From contig JACZRV010000011.1 of the NCBI GenBank assembly GCA_022574555.1, positions 1-53,532 of the forward strand: 53,532 nt of DNA, given 5' to 3'. The stretch's first letter is position 1. Each line of letters begins with the position of its first letter. Of the stretch, positions 16,976 through 25,340 are shown piece by piece. The translations under genes and the position numbers were made by a program. Source of the DNA: SAR324 cluster bacterium (GTDB lineage Bacteria; SAR324; JACQKK01). The notes beneath the pieces are model-generated. The model had not been told where the DNA came from and searched no databases. It saw only the letters and a list, made by a program, of their open reading frames with translations.

Positions 16976-17597
16976 TTTTCTCAGCGCCCGGCTCGACAGC
17001 GGTCGGAGCGAGGATTTTTTTTAGGTTCTCCCGCGCGTAATACAGCCGTGATTTAACGCTTCCCTCCGGAATGTCCAAAATCTGCGCGACATCTTGAATC
17101 GACATTTCTTCCAGATAGTAGAGCGATAGAATCACTCGATGGTTGGGTTTTAGATTGGAGAGCGCAGTATGGATCAATCGTCTATTATCACCTTCCAGCA
17201 AGAATCGCTCCTGATTGGGGCCTTGACTGACAACCACCAATGCGGTGGGGAACGACATATCTTCCATTTCACACGGTGCCACGGTGATCCACCGTTTCGA
17301 TCGATTCAGCTGGCGGATCGACTCATTTACCGATATCCGGTAGATCCATGTTTTGAAAGATGATTCGGACCGAAACTTGGGCAAATAACGATAAACCAGC
17401 AGGAACACTTCCTGGACGATATCCTCGACAAGGGTCTCGTTTTTCACGATGGAGAATACCAGCCGCGCCACGGAATCGCGATGCTTTTTGAACAGCACCT
17501 CGAACGCCCTGCGATCACCCTTGAGGTGGGCCTTGATCAGGACGTCATCGTCGAGTTGAACCCAGTCCTTTAGATTCTCTGGCACGGTCGATACCAT
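16953..17597 (-). CDS. ECF (RpoE-like) RNA polymerase sigma factor
   Basis: A 214-residue group 4 sigma factor. Region 2 spans about residues 20-97 (core RAFEVLFKKHRDSVARLV, with the promoter-melting helix in FRSESSFKTWIYRISVN). Region 4 spans about 145-200 (LKPNHRVILSLYYLEEMS, then the helix-turn-helix VAQILDIPEGSVKSRLYYAR). The ATG at 17597 has a purine-rich AAACGAGG just before it. The zinc-finger anti-sigma follows in overlap, the standard ECF arrangement. Likely targets include its own promoter and perhaps the nearby membrane-protein genes. No consensus -35/-10 for this sigma could be recognised upstream. Confidence 0.94.
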   Translation of the reverse strand: MVSTVPENLKDWVQLDDDVLIKAHLKGDRRAFEVLFKKHRDSVARLVFSIVKNETLVEDIVQEVFLLVYRYLPKFRSESSFKTWIYRISVNESIRQLNRSKRWITVAPCEMEDMSFPTALVVVSQGPNQERFLLEGDNRRLIHTALSNLKPNHRVILSLYYLEEMSIQDVAQILDIPEGSVKSRLYYARENLKKILAPTAVEPGAEKNVAHHGM

Positions 17598-17740
17598 CCT
17601 CGTTTTTTTGGCGGCTCTTGACCGCGACTACGGCACACGCCGAGCCGGTGCTTCTTCAACATTGGAATCCGGCACATCTGCTCTGGTTCAATTATTTCCG
17701 CAATTTGTGATAAATGGTACTGATTTGCCTTGAAGATGAG

Positions 17741-17769
17741 GGAGCGATCAGTGCGGATATTTCCGCTCC
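17741..17769. promoter_or_regulatory. Nested inverted repeats with two alternative pairings
   Basis: GCGGA (17753-17757) pairs with TCCGC (17762-17766) around a TATT loop. Alternatively GGAGCG (17741-17746) pairs with CGCTCC (17764-17769). The two stems share bases and so exclude each other. The site lies 36 bases before the membrane-protein gene at 17806, in the region divergent from the sigma gene. It could be an operator or a switching leader hairpin; function is inference. Confidence 0.3.
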
Positions 17770-17805
17770 TTGCATCTCGACCTTTCTTGAGCTAAGGCCC
17801 TACAC

Positions 17806-18489
17806 ATGGAAGGGAGAAATTTATTCGGGCCCTACTTGGGCCTGTGGGTTTTTGGGACAGCGTTCGGTCTTGCCGAAGCCGCGGTTGTGGTCTACCTGCG
17901 CGATATCCTGAATATCGACGGCGAAGCCCTGTTTCCACTACTCCAAAGCCTCACGATGTCACAAGAGTGGACTTTCAAGATCGAATCGTATCGGGAAGCC
18001 GCAACTCTGGTGCTGATGCTAACCCCAGCGTACCTTTTCAGCAACCGCATGTTCGAACGATTTCTGGCGTACGGGATCATATTCGGGCTCTGGGACCTGG
18101 CCTACTATGGCTTTTTATGGCTGTTTCTCGGCTGGCCTACATCTCTGCTTACCTATGACGTTCTATTCATGATTCCCACCGTATGGGTCGCACCTGTGGT
18201 GTGTCCCATAGCCATTGCACTTTCATTGGCTGTCTTCGGCACAATCTATTTTCTCATCGGACGGAGGCGGTTGCCACGAAATCCAACGATGACACAAGTC
18301 ATTTTGGCTATTGCTGGTGGGGGGCTGGTGGTCTGGTCCTTCATGAACAACGCGGACTATTATCTGGCTGGCGGCATGCCTCCCAATTTTACCTGGCTGT
18401 TGTTCGGTAGTGGTTTTTTTATCGCTACGGTATCGGGCGGATATTTCCTGGGACAATTCATCCAGCAACCGCGGACTCGGTTTTTTTGA
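17806..18489 (+). CDS. Hypothetical polytopic membrane protein
   Basis: A 227-residue protein with about six hydrophobic segments, for example LGLWVFGTAFGLAEAAVVVY near the N-terminus, AYGIIFGLWDLAYYGFLWLF near 85, and VVCPIAIALSLAVFGTIYFL near 130. It ends with a basic tail. I recognise no family. It is transcribed away from the ECF sigma/anti-sigma pair and could belong to that regulon. The last codons (TTT TTT TGA) coincide with the T-run of a probable terminator. Confidence 0.75.
   Translation: MEGRNLFGPYLGLWVFGTAFGLAEAAVVVYLRDILNIDGEALFPLLQSLTMSQEWTFKIESYREAATLVLMLTPAYLFSNRMFERFLAYGIIFGLWDLAYYGFLWLFLGWPTSLLTYDVLFMIPTVWVAPVVCPIAIALSLAVFGTIYFLIGRRRLPRNPTMTQVILAIAGGGLVVWSFMNNADYYLAGGMPPNFTWLLFGSGFFIATVSGGYFLGQFIQQPRTRFF
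18467..18487 (+). terminator. Probable intrinsic terminator overlapping the end of the membrane-protein gene
   Basis: AACCG (18467-18471) pairs with CGGTT (18478-18482) around a six-base loop, followed directly by a run of T to 18487. The stem and T-run lie inside the last codons of the upstream gene. The stem is short, so strength is uncertain. It would stop transcription toward the converging HtrA-like genes. Confidence 0.45.
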
Positions 18490-18570
18490 TCCCCCGTCAG
18501 CCGTAGTAGGCGGATATTCCCCATTGTTATTGTGCCAAGTGCCTTCTGCCGATTCAGCGAGATGAAATGT

Positions 18571-20040
18571 TCAGGGATCGGGGGGTGGCGGCACATCGTA
18601 TAGCTGGCTGATGCGCCTGTTGGCGCCTGCGATTTCGTCTGCTTTGAATACCAATTTGCGCTGTCCCCGTCCCGATTGGACCTTCAGAACGTGATAGCCG
18701 CGTACGGACTCGCTGATGGCCTCTCTAAAGGCAGCAAGAGAAGTTACCGGCTTGCCGTTGGCGTGTGTGAGAATGGAATTGCCGATTCCTTCGAATCCGA
18801 GATTCGTCACGTCGGGAAGCACTTTGCTGACGATGACCAAATGCTCGATTGGCCGGTCGGCCTTGCGGATGCTCCGCAAGGCGTATTCGATAACCAGCCG
18901 GCTGGGTGCCCTCTCCGCCCAATTTTTTCCCCAGGCTTTCAGGTAGCCCAGGGAGAGTTCCTGCAATAGCAATCCGCCAAATACTTCGTAATCGATTTGC
19001 CTGTCGAAGGTATGGGGCCGGATGCGGTAATCCTCGTCCGCCAGCCGTTGCCGTCGCATTACCAGTTCCATGGGCTTCCCATCGCGGATGATGCGGGCGG
19101 TGATTACCGGATCGATCGTGTCATTAATGGCGATGGGAAACAGCACCGAGCCATATAACGGGTGACTGATCAAACCTTCCGGATCGATCACGTAGTCACC
19201 GAGCTGTACGAGGATATCCCCCTCTTGCAATATGCCGGCGCCCGTCCCTCCGGCGAAAACTTTGTTGACCAAAATACCAGGGGCATCGAGTGCCAGTCCA
19301 TGGAATTCGCGCAGCGCAGGCGCGTTCAGCCGCTGCCAAGAAAAGCCGCGGTGCGCAAATCCTCGGTACGGCAGCTTATTTGCCGTCTGAATGAATAGGG
19401 CCAGCGTGGGCGACGGCGTCGCCTGAATTTCTGCCCTGTTATGGCTTGTCAGAAGACCGACCAGTTCTCCGTTTACCGTCATCACCTCGGCCCAGCCCAG
19501 ACCTGTCATGTTGGTATTGCCCCTCATGATGGGAATTTCCATCGATCCAAAGCGGGACGAGGAGGTGCGAAGGTCAACCACTTCGCCCGTACCCTGTTCG
19601 AATCTTCCGTTGGCTCGCCAGCGGTTGATGACGAATCGGCCGAAAGTGATGGGCGCGGCGGAGAATTTGATCGGCACCAGTCCGGCCCAGAATTCGGTAT
19701 CCGCCACGGTCAGCAGAGCCAGGTCCAAATCGTAGTCCACCAGGAACAGCTCGGCTTGGAAGTCCGGATACCGTCCTAACTTTCTTACCTGAATCAGTGT
19801 CGCGCTTTTGACCAGGTCCGCGGTGGTGAGCAGCTGCCCCGTAGCCAGGACTAGGGCGTTGCCGAGCACGGTGCTCTCATTCGTCTTCTGCCAGGGGATC
19901 GTCGCATCCTGGGGTTGGTGGGTCACACGCACACTCACGACGCTGCGAAATTCTTCTCCTGCCTGGGCCTCGGCGACCTGCCAGGCCAGGATGCATGCGG
20001 GAATGGCCAGAACGATGGCACGAAAAACCGCCGCTCTCAT
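18571..20040 (-). CDS. Catalytically dead HtrA/Deg-like protein with PDZ domain
   Basis: A 489-residue secreted protein (signal peptide 1-25) that aligns along its length with the active HtrA-type protease encoded just upstream, including the shared pattern I-P-W-Q-K-T near residue 48. The catalytic triad is lost: the TNAHVV histidine is replaced by D75 (TTADLV), and the GNSGGP serine box is degraded to GNTNMTGLG. Only the aspartate region DLDLALL is kept. A PDZ-like segment (GILVNKVF...GILQEGDILVQLGDYVI) follows the dead protease domain. Its ATG overlaps the stop of the protease gene by 4 bases, so the two are coupled. It may act as a regulatory or scaffolding subunit in the periplasm. Confidence 0.85.
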   Translation of the reverse strand: MRAAVFRAIVLAIPACILAWQVAEAQAGEEFRSVVSVRVTHQPQDATIPWQKTNESTVLGNALVLATGQLLTTADLVKSATLIQVRKLGRYPDFQAELFLVDYDLDLALLTVADTEFWAGLVPIKFSAAPITFGRFVINRWRANGRFEQGTGEVVDLRTSSSRFGSMEIPIMRGNTNMTGLGWAEVMTVNGELVGLLTSHNRAEIQATPSPTLALFIQTANKLPYRGFAHRGFSWQRLNAPALREFHGLALDAPGILVNKVFAGGTGAGILQEGDILVQLGDYVIDPEGLISHPLYGSVLFPIAINDTIDPVITARIIRDGKPMELVMRRQRLADEDYRIRPHTFDRQIDYEVFGGLLLQELSLGYLKAWGKNWAERAPSRLVIEYALRSIRKADRPIEHLVIVSKVLPDVTNLGFEGIGNSILTHANGKPVTSLAAFREAISESVRGYHVLKVQSGRGQRKLVFKADEIAGANRRISQLYDVPPPPDP

Positions 20041-21551
20041 GGAAGCCTCTGATCCTGGCGGATCCCGTAGGTATCCAGAATTACAGGGTGGGCCCTTTCG
20101 GCCTCTTCGCGGTCCAGTATGATCTTGCGCCCATCTTCCAATTCAATAACGAGAAACAAGGAATTGGAGTTTTTCAGCGCATCGGGGATCATTTCGAGAT
20201 CCGTGACCGGCAGTCCGTTGACAGTGGCCACAATAGTGTTGGCGTAACGCCGGTACGCGCTATTGACCTCGTGGGGCAGCACTCTTGAGATCAGGATCGT
20301 GCGTTTGCCTTCGAAATCCGGATCTTCCGCCGCGCGGAAAAAGTGGTTGTATAGCAAAGCCTTATCCGCGTTTTGCCAATAGTTTCCGAATGTCTTCAAA
20401 TATTCCTGATCCAATTCCATGAAAACGAGTCCCGCATAGACGACATAGCGGGGGAGTTGGTCGAACCGGAAGCGGAGGCGCTCGGCATCCGGATAATTCA
20501 TCAATGGAATGCGGATGGTCCGTGGGGCACGATCACGCCATATGGCCAATTCGACCGTCTCTCCCAATTGTTTGTCCTCGGCTATCTGTTCCAGGCCGAT
20601 CGTATAGCGGTGATAGTCAATGGTGCCATCGATGGCGACGGGGACACCATCTATAGCCGTGATCACGTCGTTGACTTTGACGTAAGCTTCCGCGGAAGCC
20701 CCCTTGATCAACCGGTCGACCACCACGCCGGTGGCCTCAGGGGGCAGGCCGAGATATTCGCGATACGACGGATTGATCAGGTTGCTTGTGATAATGCCCA
20801 GTTCACCGTAGCCGTCGTAGGTGCCATCCGAAATATCCTCAAGAAAGCGCCTGATCACCGGAGTGGGGATGAAGAATCCCACGTCGTTCAGCCGGGTATT
20901 GGTCTGGAACGCCACGCCCACGACTTTTCCATCCTGCATTACCGGGCCGCCGCTGTTGCCGGGATTGATGGCCGAGTCCGTCTGGATGCCGATGTGGGCG
21001 TCGGCTCCGGAATGCATGTAAGTGATGAACTCTACCCTTGAGACGACGCCTTCCGTTCGCGAGATCTTTTCTCCGCCCATGGGATAGCCATATGTGCGCA
21101 CCCGTGTACGAAGGTTGGGCATTGGCCCCAACTCTAGAGGAGCCACTCCCTCGTCGAAAGCCGCGTCGTCAACCCTGAGTAGCGCCAAGTCGGCATCATG
21201 CGCGATGAACTCGACTCGGGCGAATGACGGTGCGATCCGTCCGTTGCGGCGGACGATGATCTGTTTGGCGTCGCTCACGACGTGGGCGTTGGTCATGATC
21301 AGCCCTTTATCGAGCAAGAAACCCGAGCCGCTGGCGTGGAGAATGGGCGTGCGTTGCCAAGGAGTGAACCAATCTCCGCGTTGGATGGTCGCCTCGATCA
21401 GGACCACCGCTTGTTCCACCTCCTGGCCACTGCTTTCGGCCTGCGCCGAAACAGCGTGCGGCAGTGCCGGCACAGATAAAATGCAGACCATCGCCAGAAC
21501 GCTCGCAGGAGATCGAATGGCCGGGAGAAACCGTTTGGATATTCGAATCAT
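20037..21551 (-). CDS. HtrA/DegP-type periplasmic serine protease with PDZ domain
   Basis: A 504-residue protein with a signal peptide of about 36 residues (cleavage near VSA-QA). The trypsin-fold triad is intact: H90 in TNAHVV, D121 in HDADLALL and S200 in NPGNSGGP. A PDZ domain follows (GVVVDRLIKGASAEAY, then VNDVITAIDGVPV). The last about 170 residues differ from DegP and resemble the extended C-terminal region of plant-type Deg proteases, with a second PDZ-like unit near 430. Such proteases degrade or refold damaged envelope proteins. The gene overlaps that of its dead partner by ATGA, which suggests a stoichiometric complex. Confidence 0.9.
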   Translation of the reverse strand: MIRISKRFLPAIRSPASVLAMVCILSVPALPHAVSAQAESSGQEVEQAVVLIEATIQRGDWFTPWQRTPILHASGSGFLLDKGLIMTNAHVVSDAKQIIVRRNGRIAPSFARVEFIAHDADLALLRVDDAAFDEGVAPLELGPMPNLRTRVRTYGYPMGGEKISRTEGVVSRVEFITYMHSGADAHIGIQTDSAINPGNSGGPVMQDGKVVGVAFQTNTRLNDVGFFIPTPVIRRFLEDISDGTYDGYGELGIITSNLINPSYREYLGLPPEATGVVVDRLIKGASAEAYVKVNDVITAIDGVPVAIDGTIDYHRYTIGLEQIAEDKQLGETVELAIWRDRAPRTIRIPLMNYPDAERLRFRFDQLPRYVVYAGLVFMELDQEYLKTFGNYWQNADKALLYNHFFRAAEDPDFEGKRTILISRVLPHEVNSAYRRYANTIVATVNGLPVTDLEMIPDALKNSNSLFLVIELEDGRKIILDREEAERAHPVILDTYGIRQDQRLP

Positions 21552-21750
21552 GACTTCGATGCCTATTATTCAAATGGCTTTTGATGTTGCGTCGTCGAAA
21601 AAAGCCTCCACCACCACCGTCTGTTGGTCAATGGATTTCTTGCAGGCTGGTAGCGTAACCAATGAATGCCGTTTACCTGATTGCGGCGGACAATGGCCGT
21701 ATGGGCGATCGTTTATTGCAGATGACCTGCGTCGCGAACCCAAATCATTC

Positions 21751-22938
21751 TCAAGCGAAAGTCCGTGCCGGAACACGGTCCGCGGTGGCGGCGGCGGTAC
21801 GTCTCGACCAATTTTCCAGACGTGTTGCGATTAATTCCGCTGTCCGTCCATAGGCTCCCGGTTCACCCAGCGATTTCGCGATGGCTTGCAGATCCCCATT
21901 AATCGCGTTGCGCCGATCCGGGTCGTTGGCTATTTGGAGGAAGGTGTCCCTTACGCTCTCGGCCGAGAAATCGGACTGGAGCAACTCCGGAACGATTTCC
22001 TTACCGGCGAGGATGTTCACGATGGAAATGTGACGGACGTAAGCGAATTTTTTAGCCAGCAGGTAGGTCAGCCGCGACATGCGATAAACGACGACGAACG
22101 GAACTCCCGCCAAGCCCAATTGCAGCGTTGCGGTTCCAGAAGCCGCAATCGCGATATCGGCCAGTTTGAGTAATGGCAGAAAGGCATCCCTGACCACTTG
22201 CACCGGTGCTCCGGACGCCTCGACGAGGGATTCGACGCGGTGTTGATCCAAGTTGGGGGCGAGCGGCATCAGAAAGTTCGCCTCGAATCCCGTATCCCGG
22301 ATCAGTTCGATACCGGCGAGAATTGCTGGCAGATTGCGTTCGATCTCGCTGGGCCGGCTTCCTGGGATCACTGCCACCACCGGCCTACTCGGATCTAGCG
22401 TGACCCGCTTGCGGAGCCGGGCTGTCTCTTCAGCACTGGCTTCGACACCGACGAGGGGGTGTCCCGCAAATGCCACGTCTACACCGATATCCCGATAGAT
22501 CGCTGCCTCGAATGGAAACAGCACGATCATTAGGTCCACGGCGCGTGCTATGGTCGACAACCGCCGCTTTCGCCAGGCCCACACTTGGGGGCTGGAGTAA
22601 AATATGACGGGGATGCCTCGTTTTTTAGCGGAGGATGCCAGCTTGAGGTTGAATCCGGGATAGTCGATCAGCAATAGGGCGTCCGGCCTGGCAGCGTCCA
22701 GCCGCTTCTCCAGGCCCCAGAGCATCGCGTAAAGACGGGGTAGATGGTGCAGGATTTCCACGATCCCATGGACTTGCAGTTCGGAGAATGGATAAAGGGA
22801 TCGCAGACCGGCATTTTGCATCAGCGGGCCACCGATTCCCTCCACATCCAGTGCCGGGATCAGTCGCTTCAGACCCGAAAGTAAAGGACCGCCGTGCGCG
22901 TCGCCGGAGGGCTCGCCCGCCACCGCCAAAAGTTTCAT
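21751..22938 (-). CDS. lpxB: Lipid-A-disaccharide synthase
   Basis: A 395-residue glycosyltransferase of family GT19. It joins UDP-diacylglucosamine and lipid X to form the lipid A disaccharide at the inner face of the cytoplasmic membrane. Diagnostic stretches are GEPSGD at 8-13 (usually GEASGD), the IDYPGFN motif near 91, the SPQVWAWRKRR motif near 115-125 and AGHPLVG near 158. It is followed by the HtrA pair and preceded by a small TPR gene, 15 bases away, in one direction. LpxB is normally in an lpxD-fabZ-lpxA-lpxB cluster; here it is separate. Confidence 0.95.
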   Translation of the reverse strand: MKLLAVAGEPSGDAHGGPLLSGLKRLIPALDVEGIGGPLMQNAGLRSLYPFSELQVHGIVEILHHLPRLYAMLWGLEKRLDAARPDALLLIDYPGFNLKLASSAKKRGIPVIFYSSPQVWAWRKRRLSTIARAVDLMIVLFPFEAAIYRDIGVDVAFAGHPLVGVEASAEETARLRKRVTLDPSRPVVAVIPGSRPSEIERNLPAILAGIELIRDTGFEANFLMPLAPNLDQHRVESLVEASGAPVQVVRDAFLPLLKLADIAIAASGTATLQLGLAGVPFVVVYRMSRLTYLLAKKFAYVRHISIVNILAGKEIVPELLQSDFSAESVRDTFLQIANDPDRRNAINGDLQAIAKSLGEPGAYGRTAELIATRLENWSRRTAAATADRVPARTFA

Positions 22939-22953
22939 GGCCCGCCGGGGTGT

Positions 22954-23265
22954 TCAGGGGATATCATGCCGCGAGGCTTTACCCATAATTTCGTGGTGTC
23001 CGCGGGCTTCCGCCTCTACTTCTCTTTTCCATTTGTCTTCGCGGATCGCTTTGGCATGAGATCGGGAAGATTGGGCTTTTTGAGTTTCCCCCAATTTCTC
23101 CCATGCGTCGGCCAGCAGGTCGTGTGACTTGGGTTGATTGGGATCCAACTCAACCACTTTTTCCAGTACGGCTGCCGCCGCTTCCCATTTCTCATTTTCG
23201 ATCAGCGCCCGGCTTTCTTCTACTAGAGCCTTGATGGCCTCAATATCCTTGAGCGGAGAATTCAT
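22954..23265 (-). CDS. Small TPR-repeat protein
   Basis: A 103-residue soluble protein starting at ATG 23265. The first half holds a tetratricopeptide-type pair of helices (ALIENEKWEAAAAVLEKVVE, then DPNQPKSHDLLADAWEKLG), and the C-terminal half is highly charged (IREDKWKREVEAEARGHHE). It probably mediates protein contacts. It lies 15 bases upstream of lpxB and is likely co-transcribed with it. A longer frame back to 23388 lacks family-like sequence. The exact role is unknown. Confidence 0.75.
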   Translation of the reverse strand: MNSPLKDIEAIKALVEESRALIENEKWEAAAAVLEKVVELDPNQPKSHDLLADAWEKLGETQKAQSSRSHAKAIREDKWKREVEAEARGHHEIMGKASRHDIP

Positions 23266-23476
23266 GTCGTCACCAGCTATTTTGGCCCCGGCTTGGTCGA
23301 GGATCTGCCCGGCCCGGGAGCAATTGAATAATTGATCGGGATTCCTGGCCTGTTCAGCCAATATAGGACGACCGCCGTGCCAAATCAACGCGTCATACTG
23401 GCGGCCGAGATATCCGTCACGGGCTGTCCCAAATTCCTGATGGCCGCTACCGGCTTTATTGGTCTATCAAGGCTTC

Positions 23477-24118
23477 TTACCGTTCACGCGTGGCTGGTTT
23501 AACCCAGGTGTGCAGCGGAAGTGCTGATTCCTGTTCATGCTTCATCTTGACCTCCAGCCGCGCTTGTTGGGCTTGTAGCCAATTTCCCAGTCGCAATTGA
23601 TCTTCCCGGGAGAGACGGTAGCGTTGCTCGACGATAAGATCGGAGAGAATGGGCTGCAGAAAGGTATAGAAATGGGAGCGCCAATCCGAATGTTCGCGCA
23701 GGTGGGCCCGGTAACTCACCTGCCCGATGCCTATCTGGCGGTTGAATCGAAATTGATCGGTCAGGTGGTCAGGAGCGATGAACATCAATTCGAGGGTGAC
23801 GACATCCGACGGCATGTGAACCACATAACGGCCGAAATCATCTACATAACCCAATCGCGCAGACACTCGGTAGACGCGCTCTTCCGTATCCATCGTCTTG
23901 AGCAGGTAGTGACTCTGGAAGACCACCACAAGCACATCCGCCATGTCGGTATCGCTGCTGGCCGTTTCGATCGTTCCCACGATTTCGCTGGTCCCCAGAC
24001 CCCATTTGAAATCGGCCTCCGGAGGCAGACATCCGCCTATCATCAGACTGATAGATATTAACCAAATCGAGGTCGGCCAGGCCGCATAGCGGTTCACCGT
24101 GCCCTCATTCGGTTGCAT
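23477..24118 (-). CDS. Putative lipoprotein, unknown function
   Basis: A 213-residue protein beginning MQPNEGTVNRY. A hydrophobic segment (SIWLISISLMIGGC) ends in a lipobox-like MIGGC with Cys30, so it is probably lipid-modified and held at the envelope. The mature part shows a beta-rich region (SEIVGTIETASSD..ADVLVVVFQS) that resembles a carboxypeptidase-regulatory or Ig-like strand pattern. It ends in a helical, charged part. The start at 24118 lies 10 bases after the rpoZ-like stop. No named family is recognised. Confidence 0.7.
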   Translation of the reverse strand: MQPNEGTVNRYAAWPTSIWLISISLMIGGCLPPEADFKWGLGTSEIVGTIETASSDTDMADVLVVVFQSHYLLKTMDTEERVYRVSARLGYVDDFGRYVVHMPSDVVTLELMFIAPDHLTDQFRFNRQIGIGQVSYRAHLREHSDWRSHFYTFLQPILSDLIVEQRYRLSREDQLRLGNWLQAQQARLEVKMKHEQESALPLHTWVKPATRER

Positions 24119-24128
24119 TGGCACCGTG

Positions 24129-24380
24129 CTACTCGTCTCCTTCTCCCTCCTCAGCATCGAGATCTATGGCTGTCGGCTCTTCCTCGTCCCGGTAAATAAG
24201 GCTGATGGCGCCTTCTTTGACTTCCTCGATGGCTTGGTATGCCGAAGTATGACCGGTAGGAATCAGTGGTGTCTTGCCTGCATGCAGATCCTTGGCACGC
24301 TTGCTCGTCATGATAACTTTTTCAAAAAGCGTCATTTTGTTGTTTTTGGGATACTCTTCCACCAAATCAAGGTAACTCAT
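24129..24380 (-). CDS. rpoZ: DNA-directed RNA polymerase omega subunit-like protein
   Basis: An 83-residue protein. The segment SKRAKDLHAGK (26-36), followed by AYQAIEEVKEGAISLIY, matches the RPB6/omega pattern in which a conserved RA..L..G helix is followed by an A..EI..G.I helix. The N-terminal DLVEEYPKNNKMTLFEKVIM takes the place of the usual D-x-L-x-x-V-x-N-R start. A strongly acidic tail (DLDAEEGEGDE) ends the protein. Omega helps fold and assemble the beta-prime subunit. It is normally next to gmk and spoT; here it lies between a TPR gene and a lipoprotein gene. Confidence 0.72.
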   Translation of the reverse strand: MSYLDLVEEYPKNNKMTLFEKVIMTSKRAKDLHAGKTPLIPTGHTSAYQAIEEVKEGAISLIYRDEEEPTAIDLDAEEGEGDE

Positions 24381-24435
24381 CGGATTTCCTCAAATATACA
24401 AATATTGTTGTTGGGAAAGCTGGATATATTGGTTC

Positions 24436-25107
24436 TCATGGATAATATGACAATGCCTCCCGAGCCCATCGCGCTAGGGGCGAATCCGGAAAATTCTGAT
24501 CAATGGACTCGAAAAGTTGGCGAGCCTCGTCCATGTCGTTTCGGGAAACCGCGATACGGCCTAGGCTATAGGCCGTTAGGTCACCGTATCTGGCTTGAGG
24601 CAAGGTGCGATATAGCTGGCCCGATTCTTCAAGCCGATTTTGGTTTTCGCGGATCATGGCCAACCCGGCCTGGGCGATCGCCCGCAACGATTCGGAAGCC
24701 GTCTCGTGGGCGATCACTTTTTGGTAGGCTTCATCGGCTTGCTCCGGATTCCCTTTCTCCAGGCCAATGGCCGCAATGTATGCCCACGCGTAGGGAGTGA
24801 GTGTGGAACCGGAGTGTTCGGAGACAAACATCCGGAATGTCTCGCTTGACTGATTTAAGCGGTCTTCGCGGGACAATGTCCTGTCGTGATACACTTGTTC
24901 AGCAGCATTGAACGCCTCGGTGGTTTGGCCTTGGAGCATTTTAGAGTAAGCGAAAGTGCCCGCGGCGAGACCCACGACAGACAATAAAAGCGCCGCGGCG
25001 ATAATGAACCGCCGCCGCCGCCTGTAAACATAATCGATCGCTTGGAACAAAAGATCCTGAAAAGGGTCACTTTTCAGGTGCTTGTCGTCCAGTGCCTTCC
25101 TGGCCAT
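24436..25107 (-). CDS. Membrane-anchored tetratricopeptide protein (YfgM-like)
   Basis: A 223-residue protein with a short cytoplasmic N-terminus, one membrane segment at about 34-56 (FIIAAALLLSVVGLAAGTFAY), and a periplasmic region of TPR-like helices. These include LTPYAWAYIAAIGLEKGNPE, ESLRAIAQAGLAMIRENQNR, and DMDEARQLFESIDQNFPDS. The layout matches the TPR_21/YfgM group, where the E. coli protein contacts the SecYEG translocon and periplasmic chaperones. No BamB gene follows, so the assignment rests on architecture only. It is the first gene of the minus-strand run toward rpoZ. Confidence 0.75.
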   Translation of the reverse strand: MARKALDDKHLKSDPFQDLLFQAIDYVYRRRRRFIIAAALLLSVVGLAAGTFAYSKMLQGQTTEAFNAAEQVYHDRTLSREDRLNQSSETFRMFVSEHSGSTLTPYAWAYIAAIGLEKGNPEQADEAYQKVIAHETASESLRAIAQAGLAMIRENQNRLEESGQLYRTLPQARYGDLTAYSLGRIAVSRNDMDEARQLFESIDQNFPDSPLARWAREALSYYP

Positions 25108-25262
25108 GGGATTTCAGTGATTCGGATCGTGGTGCGGTAAAATTCGGTAAATCCGATCATTGCGGATCGAAATGTATTAGCGATACAACCGTTCATGATG
25201 AATTAAAAATTTAAGAAATTCAAGCAAAATCATGGCCGGACAGTGAATATACGGGCAGTGCC

Positions 25263-25312
25263 GCTGCCGATGGGCCGCCTCAAGTTCACTTTGTCACCTT
25301 CGATTCGGCAGC
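25263..25312 (+). promoter_or_regulatory. Possible leader RNA stem upstream of metX
   Basis: GCTGCCGA (25263-25270) and TCGGCAGC (25305-25312) can form a perfect 8-base stem around a 34-base loop, 28 bases before the metX start. Methionine genes often have SAM-sensing leaders, but I could not match this to the SAM-I, SAM-II or SAH consensus. It may be an unrelated hairpin. The rest of the 233-base gap is AT-rich and without a gene. Confidence 0.25.
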
Positions 25313-25340
25313 ACGGTTTATCGGGCCATTAGGGAAAATC

